Below, piece by piece: positions 17,951-28,400 of a DNA stretch of 64,000 bases. Below the pieces are notes generated by a model. That model searched no databases, was not told where the DNA came from, and worked only from the letters and a program-made list of their open reading frames with translations. The stretch is from Omphiscola glabra (lineage: Eukaryota; Mollusca; Gastropoda; Lymnaeidae), in assembly GCA_964017045.1 (NCBI GenBank), contig OZ024794.1, positions 37,168,210-37,232,209 of the forward strand, given 5' to 3'. The position numbers and the translations under genes were made by a program. The stretch's first letter is position 1. Every line of letters starts with the position of its first letter.

Positions 17951-18224
17951 GACGATCTCTGGACTATAAATAATGCCACATCTTCCCTTTAAGACGGATA
18001 CATGGCTTCTCAATAATCACAACTAACCTATCTCACAGATCCAGTGCTAGATGAACCATTGCGCAACTACCTTGGCCTTATTAAAACAGGTTGCATGTAT
18101 TAGTTATTACATCCCTAAAGTGACGTAAGAAAGGGAAAGGGTGGGGGCGGCAAACTGCAGAATATTTTTAGTGGCAGGAGGGTGGCAGAACCCTATCTTA
18201 GCCACTGCATCAATAACTTTTATT

Positions 18225-18345
18225 TATCCCGATCTAGTCGGTATCCCATTCCTTATCCCAAACGGATCCCGATCCCAGTGTAATTCCTTTCCCGATGGTA
18301 TCGCGATCCGCATTCCAGCTGGGATACCATTTCACGATAGAACTG
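18225..18345 (+). repeat. 17-bp GGGATCCC minisatellite, short array 3
   Basis: A few degenerate units of the GATCCCGATCCC type lie directly beside the decayed Helitron. There is no recognisable arm of the minisatellite-bearing element next to it. Confidence 0.6.
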
Positions 18346-18359
18346 TAGCTTCGATGATA

Positions 18360-20975
18360 GTGTTCATCAGTCTTTTTCACTGAAAAGAGGGACGAGTTTC
18401 TGTTGAATGCTGGAGCAGTGGATCAGCCCATTATTTATCGTGTGCATCAGGGATTTCGTTTTGAATGCTGAATTTGTAGCATTTACATCGTTGTTTTTGG
18501 CTTCTAATATAGCACGTGCACTGAGCCACTGATGATTTTTGTAATTCTGTGCGACATTTTGGAAAACTTTGTGAATCAATTGTTCGGTGGTTGCTGTGAT
18601 TTTACAGAAGCTTGTTGGCAATGTAATACATTGTGTGGATTCATCGATTGCCATTTTCACACTTCGAACATCCCACAATTATTGTACTAAATATTCAGCG
18701 GATGCACCATGTTGTAATAATTGTACACTCAAATCCGTCTTCAACGTCAATTTCTGTACGTGTCACCATAAAACTGGATATGTCTGACATGTATTTGATT
18801 CATCAGCAGCTGTTGAACGTGGTATAACTGGTAGAGTTTGTCGAAAATCACCAGATAATAAAATAAGTGCGTCACCGAAGATCTATTCATTTCCTCTCAC
18901 ATCTTTTAGTGTACGATTAAGCGCTTCTGATGCTTTTTTTGTGTGCGCCTTATTACATTCGTCCCATGACATGATTGGAGTACTTAACCCATTCCAGAAT
19001 TTTCGTTGATAATGCATGTTTGAGCCTCAGTGATTTGCATATTCAATGGCAATTTCAGTGCTGAATGCGCTGTTTGGCCACCATCCAAAAGAATTACGGC
19101 AATTCCAGATGATACGATTGCCAGTGCAATATTTTTCGTGATCGTATGGTTGCCAAAATAAGTGAAATGAGAAAAAATGTGCCTGTGCATCCAGTCGCAT
19201 CTAGGATATACAATCTGCTGCTTTGGCTTTTAATTGCATGCACAATTCTGTCATACACCATGCGTTGTTCTGGAACTAATTTAGGAAGATTCGTTTGAAA
19301 AATCTATCAATTCATCGACATCAACGTGTGATTCTCTTTGCAAATCACGATGGAAAAGTTCGTTTGCAAATCGATTCGGAGCAACCATTCCCTATATTGT
19401 ATCACTGCTTTGTTAGCGATTGCCAAACATATGTCCTCAATCGAAACCCATACCTCATTATACACGTTTGGTGTGAATGAAGTGTCCAGATTTTGATTCG
19501 TTGCACGCAAACGGTGTAGAGTGTCTTCACTCATGTAGTCTTTGTATTTCTCCCAAAGATCTTTTGGATTGGTTGGGAAGCACGTTGTCAATATGATTGC
19601 AAATAACGTTCATATTTGCTTTTGTTGAGCGGTATTCGATGCATCAGCGAGTGAATTGTCCGAATGCGCATCGTTTCCAGAAGATTTAATTATTGGCAAG
19701 CTTCACGATATCTGGCACTTACTTGACCGTTTACTGTTGTCAATTCTTGTTGGATGTCGGTCCACGTACGTTGATTAACAGTAATCGCAAGTAAAAGCAT
19801 TCTGCATTGTTTGTGGGAGCAGTGCACAGACGGCCTAATGCGTCTGTTGAATATAAATTGAGATGTCCATCAACTGCTTTACCTTATTTCCGAAGTTTAA
19901 AATTGTTCGCTGATACATTCTATCTGTAGTATGTTGGTACTTCAGAGTAAAGTAGCGTCTTTGCAAACATATCATTCCCGCACAATGAGAAAAATGCAGT
20001 AAACGTTATTGGCGGTGGCGACAATTACACGTGCAATTTCTGTTGAGAAGTACACGCGCTGTTCATTTTCAAGGTGCACTGCCAAATGAACAACTTTTGG
20101 ATGTCGTTCATGGGTTGGAAATGATAAAATGCGACACACTGCTTCATTGTTACTAATGTAGCGTCCCAGTTTATATTGGTAAATTGCAGTTAACTTTTCC
20201 ACTAAAATACGGCCATAACGCTTTCTTTGTTAGCATATTTGCAAACGTACTTGATCGATTTCACAGTATTTCAATACTCGATATTGATGTGTGCTTTGTG
20301 CGTTTTCGAAAGTAATGGTGAATATGATACAACTCAGCTATTATCGACTTCAACATCATTGTTTTGTACGCATTTAAAGTTATGGATTTGCCACCATCTT
20401 CAGTTGATCATCGACGAAAGAGTTTTTATCACTCAATGTCAGTGATAGTCTCCGAAAGTAAGTATCTTAAGTATCGTTTCGTGCATTTCTAATCAGACAT
20501 GCATCGCGAATTGTTGTTGAGTACGCCACATGGAAAATGAATCATATTTTTGGTGACGAGTTCAAATAAGTATTGATCAATTTTGACATCTGGTATTTCT
20601 GCTGAGATGACTTGATCAATTAGATCTGGTTTGACTCTTTCGATCAACCAAATTAAAATGTGTGCATGTGGCAATCCGTTGTTGTTTTTTTTTGTTGTTG
20701 TTTTTTTTATTGTTTTTGGTGTTTTTTTTGCCATTCAATGGCACACAGCATGTCTCTCCAAAAACATGATGCTTGACAATAAAATCTATTAAAATTTCAA
20801 TTTTTGTTTGAACACACGCGCGAAAGTATCATGACGATTCGATGATGATTGTTTAGTCAACACAAGTTCTTATATTTTATTCCACGTAGGATTGCATATG
20901 AAGCTAATAAAAAAAGTCTTGGGCGGCCGTATGCGTGAACAAATGTCATTGCATCTTGAGCATATTCATGCATAC
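18360..20975 (-). mobile_element. decayed Helitron Rep/Pif1-helicase gene
   Basis: Read on the - strand from right to left. A Rep block near 20975-20490 carries the HUH motif in LPHAHIL (about 20674-20654), then a YKLGRYISNNEAV block at about 20180, a WEKYKDYMSEDTLHR block near 19550, and a helicase part with SSGIA.LLDGG.TAHSALKLP near 19110. A WDEC Walker-B-like block follows near 18970, then LLSGDFRQTLPVIPRSTA near 18850, and an IDESTQCITLPTSF...WLSARAI block at 18650-18510. Domain order is that of Helitron transposases (Rep then SF1 helicase). Many stops and frameshifts show it is dead. Helitron ends (5' TC, 3' hairpin-CTRR) could not be defined. Confidence 0.8.
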
Positions 20976-21389
20976 CAGAGCAATGCGAGGAGGGCTGTGT
21001 TCAGGTTGAAGCAGTAAGAACATTGTTGACATATTTAACTATGTAAGAAACCCTCGTTCCTGTAGACTACGTATCAATACAAAAAGATTAAAGTGTTTTT
21101 CTCTGTCTTGAACTGTTTTTGTTGTCGAAGGCCTTTGTGGCCAAAACATTCAATTTCTGTTATTGTCCTTTTCAGGTTTTCCTATACCCTTCGTATATTT
21201 CTTGTCAGTACCAAGAAGGGTCTTTCACATAACTATTTTGAATACATTGAATGACCAGGTCGACACACAACTACGAGATTAACAGGCTGGCTTTTGTCGA
21301 AATAGATAATACACAGATCAAATTGCAACACTAAGCACCATTGTAAATAGTCATTCGAATGGATCCCCCCCCCCAAACCCAACTTATAA

Positions 21390-22400
21390 ATTTCACCGAC
21401 TACCAAAAGGGTTTTGATAGTCGGGACCGAAAACCTTGTGGAAACTTCTCCGGCAATATGGGGTACCAGGAAAACTGGTCATGAACATTTTGAGTTCTTA
21501 TGAAGAAATTTCATTCGGGGTGGTACACGAAGGTATTTTAACATATGCCTTTAAAAGTGAAAAGAGAGCCAGACAAGGATGTCTCTTGTCCTCCAAGTCA
21601 TATTCATCTTTGCCAATGACTATAAAAAAGGATTCCACAGACAAACATAGGAACGGGATACATGGGAAACCCTGGGAACAAACGAATGAACTAGACATTG
21701 CAGATGTCACTGCACTTCTGCCCCCACAATAAACAACAAATACAGAAAAAGACCAGAGATATAGCAACCATTTCAGCACAGCCCAGACTCAGAATAAATA
21801 GTAGCAAGGCAAAGATAATGACGATAAACTCAACTAACCAAGAACATATCTTTATGGCAGGAAAAATGCATTGGAATTAGTGAAGGCCTTCACCTACTTG
21901 GGTAGCATAATTGTCATTAATAGTGTCTCCGAAGCTGATGTAAGGGCTAGAATTGGAAGGAACGGCTTGATCAGAATTTGTGCTATTAAAGAAAACATGG
22001 GAGTCAAAGGAGCTTACTGTGCAAACCAAAGTCAGAATTCTCAACACAAATGTAAAACAGTCCTACTCTGTGGAGCCGAAGCTTAAAGAAAAACAGCATC
22101 ACGTAGAAAGTAAAGAACTTCATAAGCATTGACCTTAAAAAGAAACTTAATATAAAATGGTCAAACATCATGACCTACAAAGACTTACTGGAAAGGACCT
22201 AAAAGGAGCCGATTGCTGAAGACAATATAAGGAAAAGATGGAGGTGGATATGCCATACTGTTCGTAAACCGCCAGATAACATCACCAGACAATCCTTAAC
22301 GTGAAATCCACAAGGAAAAAGTAAGAGAGGAAGGCTAAATAATACATGGGGACGTGAACTAGAGGCATGCTAGAGGCATATTCACAAAGTATGTGTAACA
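21390..22400 (+). mobile_element. RTE-like LINE remnant
   Basis: Degraded RT reading: TLWKLLRQYGVPGKLV near 21432, a GVVHEGILTYAF block, an ARQGCLLS block near 21565, an AFTYLGSII block near 21887, then ARIGRNGLI and a C-terminal RWRWICHTVRKP block near 22235 followed by KRGRLNNTWGREL. This is the classic C-terminal region of RTE-type elements. The catalytic FADD is corrupted and there are several stops. It ends in an ATAA-rich tail at about 22420, close to the bHLH exon. Confidence 0.8.
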
Positions 22401-22491
22401 ATTGTTATTATAACAATGTTAATAAATAAATTTTTGTGACAGCACTGCTTTATGCCTCCTAAATAAAATGATTAACTGATGATCAACTTAC

Positions 22492-25400
22492 CACTTGTGT
22501 TCCACTCGGACTGATTTTCCTCACGGCCGTGCAAGCTTTTCTCCACAAATTCTAACGGGTCCACTCCTGACACTAGTATGTCCCTGAGCAAGGCGATGTA
22601 CGCGATAGCTAGGCGCAATGTGTCAATCTTTGATAAACGTTTCTCGAAGGGAAATGTTGGGACGTGAAGACGGAGTTCTTCAAACGCCCCGTTGATACTC
22701 ATCATTCTCTTTCTCTCCCGGACGTTGGCAGCCGCACGAGGCACGCCTCCGAACTGGAAGCCACAATGAGATGGATACAACCCTGCAAGAAGTCCGTGTA
22801 AATGATTAATCGCAACGTGGACTCAAATCTGGGAATCATTCATAGACAAAATTTGTTTACAGACTTATATGGGAAATAAGGTGATTGTAATATTTGCTAA
22901 ATAAATACATGGGGAGGAACAATTGCATTTTGATATCATAGAATATTTAAAGGGAATTTCCTCAAGGGGGCGTCCATTAATTACGTCAACAAAATAGGGG
23001 GGGGGTGGAAATGTTTGACAATTGTTGACAAGGGGGTAGATTAGTTGACGTCAACAATCATGTTTTTTTCTATTAAAATTTTAATCTTAAAAATTGTCTG
23101 GTTCTTACATTTTTTAAACAATTTAATGAGTGCAAATAGTCATATATTTTTAGGCTTTTAACAATATAAGGGTTATTTAATGTGTGTCTGTCTATGCACT
23201 GCACAAGTGCAAGAGAAGTCAAAAGTTGGCTTCTCTTCACCTGTCATTTTTCTCCTGTATCAGCTCCTTAGAATGATTAACACATCATTGTGCACGGTGT
23301 TCAATTAAAAAAACCACCAACTTATCGTTGTTCAATAACAACTATACCAACTCAGAGACAGAGAGGGCTTATTGCAACTATTGCTCACAATGACAATACT
23401 GCTATTTTAAGTACTAAATGGTTAGATAAGGATGATGTTGACTTGTCTGGTATATCAGTTCCGCAAGATGAAAATGATAAATCAGCTACTATAGACAATG
23501 CCCATCAGGGGCATCATTTCATGTTTTTTTCATGGGGGGGGGGGGGGCAAAACCAAAACTTGGTCGGCTTGTTAAGTAGTTTATTACTGGAGGCGCCACA
23601 GTACATAGCAATTGCAATAAAAACCTGCAAAATCCGAGGCGGGGCAAATCTCCCCTGCCCTACTCAAATGATGTCCCTGATGCTCATTGTTATGATAGAG
23701 CAACACCTGGCTATTGCATGGGAAGATGATAGCAGCTAGAAACTATACTATAATTGTCAGTTATAATGACAATAATCATATTTACACTCCCACAAACAAT
23801 GATATTTAGTCTTAGTCTTTAACAACCTGTTAATTGATTCTGCATTATAAAATTTAAGTGTAAAAACTTTTTAACTTGTTGATTAGAAAGCTAATGAAGT
23901 TATAAAATGTTTTGCCTACAATTTTTTGTTATTAAAAATACATCAGCACAAAGTAAAACGTATGTATAAATTTATTTATATTCTAATTCTTTTTTTCTTC
24001 TTTTTTTTTGGAGGGGGGGGGGGAGGGGCGGGTCTGGAATTTGGTTATTTAATGTTGATATAATTAAATATGGGGGGGGGGTGTGTCATCGAAAGTTAGA
24101 CAGTTGTTGACAAGGGGGGAGGGGGGTCAAAAATTGCTAAAAATTGTTGACGACCCCTAACTATTTTTTATTTATTCCTTTACTTAAGGAATTTTTTAAA
24201 AGACAAAAATAATTACGACTCAAGAAACTAACAATTTGACTGTTCAGTTAGTAATAATGTTAAAAATAGATAAATAAGAAGGAGATGATATGCTGCATTT
24301 ATATAATATAGAACTTAAGATTCTTGGATTCCTTTCGGTAATTTGGTCTAATGGCTCTTTACCTATTACTGATAGAACTAGGCAATTTAAATTAATATAT
24401 AGTACAAACCAGGGGTGGACCGGGTCTAAAAGTATTGGTTGCCAGGCCGGAGACCATCATTTGATATTTAAAAGAACTTAATTAGAAGTAAATAAGCATT
24501 TCCAATAATACATAAATGGGGAAGATTGTCCTGCAAAGCGATTGTACATTTCATAGCATAATTACAGTGTGTTTATTACATATAGTGTACATAGAACTGG
24601 TTGTATGTATTAGATACCACATAAACTATAATATGGTAGATAATAATAAAATGTGGATATTTTTAATAGGTTGCTTGCCTGTGTTGACGTTTTACGATTT
24701 AACAACTGGTGCAAAAACCCATTTTTCAAATGTATAAGGGCAAACGTTTTTATTCCCCATAATATCTGTCAATAATAGATTTTTCATACAACTCATTTAA
24801 CAATGTCTTTCATTAGATAGCGGCAGCGTGTATGAATATGAGTTCTCCTAAATATTTGCATTTCTTAGATGTATTATGTTCGTACACAGAAAGTGGCGGC
24901 ATAAGTCGCTGATGACAAAGGAAACCGCTAAGTTTGTAGATGTATCGAGTTCAATAGAACTTTTTTTTGTCTTGAGCTACTTGGAAAATTCGAGTTAACG
25001 ATGAGTTAGCATCTACATCAAGTAATGTCTAAAGAAACTCACGTTTACAATAGTAAATAAAATGTTCAGAACGAAATAATCATTTTGTTAGGAAATGTTG
25101 TTCAAGAAATATTATTAACCGGGCTAAATCAGCTAAATATTTCTGCTACTAGTCAAGTGATGCAGCTGTACTTTAATATAAGATTTTTTTACATTTTTTA
25201 GATATTACACTGGTATAAAAACTACAGGTCAAGAATTATACATGTATTGTGAAATTATAACTGATTTTTAAAAAGAGAGCAAACTAGACTCACACAATTG
25301 CAGAGGCCACGGCTACGACAGTGGTTCAAATATGAAGGGTACAGAGGCCACAGCTACGACAGTGGTTCAAATTTGAAGGGTACAGAGGGCACGGCTACGA

Positions 25401-28400
25401 CAATGGTTCAAATATGAAGGCAAAAAATAAAGGAGAACAGGCACGGATTATGAAGGAAAATCAACGGGCCTTTTTTTTTATGTCCCTGTTGATGTCATAG
25501 CCTAAACTTAGTGGTTGGTGACAGTGCGAAACGTTGCCTGGAATATACTTCTTTTTTGGAACTGTCAAGCTCATTATGTTTTCTTTTTTGCCTATCCTGG
25601 ACGAAAGGCATGTAATGAAGGAATAAAACCATGTTAGGCTCAGTTCACTCGATCAAATTCTTCCGAATTTTCGTTCATATATTTGATGCGTTTTTTGTAC
25701 GAAGCCTTGTCACAACTTTCAAATTACTATTTGATCAAATTCTCATTTTTGTCCAAAAAAGGAAGCCACGCACAAAATAGTGTGTTCATACAAAAATTTG
25801 ACGCAGCCTCACTGTAAAACTTTTATGCGAGACTAGATGAGCGTGCAGAATTGAATGTGTCAAAACCATTAAATATAAATGTACGGGAGTTTAAAAGATC
25901 TTTATGAACTTTCAGTAATACTGGACTGAGCTATTAATTCTTTATCAGAGAAATTTGAACAGTTAAAACTGTCAATAACACATGGAGATTTTTATATGAC
26001 GTAAAAAAATCTGACAGACAAACATAAGCTCAAAGTAGTAGGTCAAGGTTTGGAGAGTAATTTAAGGTATCAAGAAAATAGAGCTATAAATGCATGTGAT
26101 CTGTTGACTGAGCTAGATATAGCCAAAGAATTATGATGTAAATGAACTATATTCATTCCAGCTGAAGATCTTTTGGTGTACCGCAGTCTCAAAAAATCGA
26201 AAATAGTGATGAGAGTCAGCAAGTAATAACGGTCGATGGAAGACTTAAGAGGAATACATCTGAGACCATTAGAAAGGAGAGACCGCTCATCATCACACAG
26301 AGGGATATCTCGGGGGTATGCAGACGACTAAATTATTGCCATTTCTGGTCTGCATGGGGTTATGTTAGTAGTTGGTTTAATTTCCTTTAGTTTCTTCTTT
26401 TTTGTTGGTAGACAAGAGGGATTGTAAATCATGGTTTAGTTTCTGTATAATAACTCTGATTAAGATTTAATAGTAAATTTTTTCGATTGTTATTAGAGAG
26501 AATGTGTTTCTCGAGTTGTTAGATAGTGGAACTTAAATTGTGAATCACTCATTTATGACTGTGAATGATAACCAACAGTCTTTGAAACTAAAGCATCCTC
26601 TCTACAGACCTGAGTTTAACTCGGTTTCTATTTTTAAATGTGCCGACCATATGGTGAAGTTACTGATAAAACCCTTAGGTTAACGCCCAATGGTAAACAG
26701 TTATTCAGAAAATTGAGACTCAATGTGCATCGTGTCTTTTTAAAAAGAGAGAAGGCTAGGCTCTTACAATCACATTCCAGTTCTGGTGGGAGTAAGCTAA
26801 ACGTTTTCATTGTAAAGAATCGAAGCTGATTCACAGCCATTTAAAAGGCCTTGGCAATAGGAGTATCGGGTATAATTGTTTGTTTGTAAAACTCTGTATA
26901 AATATAATTACTAATTATTATACATTTTGGTAATAATAAGCCAAATGGTGTGAGTTAAATAAAGAAATAATTTTTAGGAGGTAAAATCTGGACTCGAGGG
27001 CAAATAAAGGTGCAGATAGCCTATAAAGCAACGTTATGCCTTGTCGTGAACCCTGTTCGAGGCCAGAATTATTTATTAATGTAATAGATACATGTTAAAA
27101 ATTGCAAATGTGCAACTGGATCCTTATTCTCGCCATCTTGAAACATTAACGCCATCTTGAAACATTAACTTCAATGGATCAAAGCTCGAACGAAAAGAAA
27201 AATTATTCCAACATTACTAACATATTTTCCAATGTTTAAAGGGGCAACTCCGTCATGTGGTGGGGCAAATAACACGCGCAGTTGTCACCTTGGGCAGACG
27301 AATATTGGTACAAATATAAATCGAGAAGCACAAATATTGCTTTACCAGCTCGGTTTGCCTGAAAATGCCCCTTGGTTTGCATGAAAATGCCCCTTGGTTT
27401 GTATGGAAATGTCCCTTGGTTTGTATGGAAATGTCCCTTGCCATGCGCGATAATTATAATAACAGAAATTAAAGATATGGACCGTTCGGATAACCAACTT
27501 TTCAGATAATTAGCATTTGGCAAAATCAACTCTTGTATGTAATAGGTGGTTTTCTGTGAGCAAGGCATTAAAAGAAGCGATCGGAGGATTATAAAGAACG
27601 GCGCACCTGATGATGAATGAAAAGTGGAGCTTAGTGACTTGAGCTGTGCCCATGGAGCTCATGAAAGAAGGTAACCATGGGCTCGTGCCCCCGACACCTC
27701 TTTTAGTTCAGCCACTAACTGGAGGCCAACTTTAATCTTTAGCTGAGATTATGGGAGTAATTAGGACACTTCACACTCAGACATATCCCCGAGGCAAAGC
27801 GAATTTTTTTGTTTGTTCGAGGCGTTGAGGCGCCTGCATTAGAAGGAAATATTCTCAGACATATCCCCGAAGCAAAGCGAATTTTTTTGTTTGTTCGAGG
27901 CGTTGAGGCGTCTGCATTAGAAGGAAACATTAAAGACAGAAAAAAATACATAGAAAGGAATTTGTTTTTATTAGAAATAAATTGAGTAAAGCTTAAAGCT
28001 TAATTTTTTGTGTGTGTGAGATGTTTAGCAATTTGAGGGCTATTAACGAAAGGTGGCTGCTTGATAGGCGCTTTTAAAGTGATACATTTTCAACTCAATT
28101 ATCATTGTTTTAAGACAGTGGTTCTCAACCTTCCTATGACCGCGACCCTTTCATACATTTCATCGTGTTGTGACGACACCCAGCCACAAAATTATTTTCG
28201 ATTATGCTTCATAACTATAGAGCATATGTGTTTTCAGATGTATTGGGCGACCCCCGGGAAAGGGTCGTGCGACCCCCAAAAGGGTCGCGATTCACAGGTT
28301 GAGAACCACTGTTTTAAGATAAGACAAGATTCTTAATTGTTCCTAATAAATTAAAAGGTATTTTTACCACATTGTACATATCCATGTTCAGCACATAAAT

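Noticed and set aside
25301..25420. CRISPR-like repeat array
   Set aside because: Repeats are contiguous with no unique spacers, and the DNA is eukaryotic.
27046..27070. tRNA B-box-like GTTCGAGGCC
   Set aside because: No A box or cloverleaf could be drawn around it.
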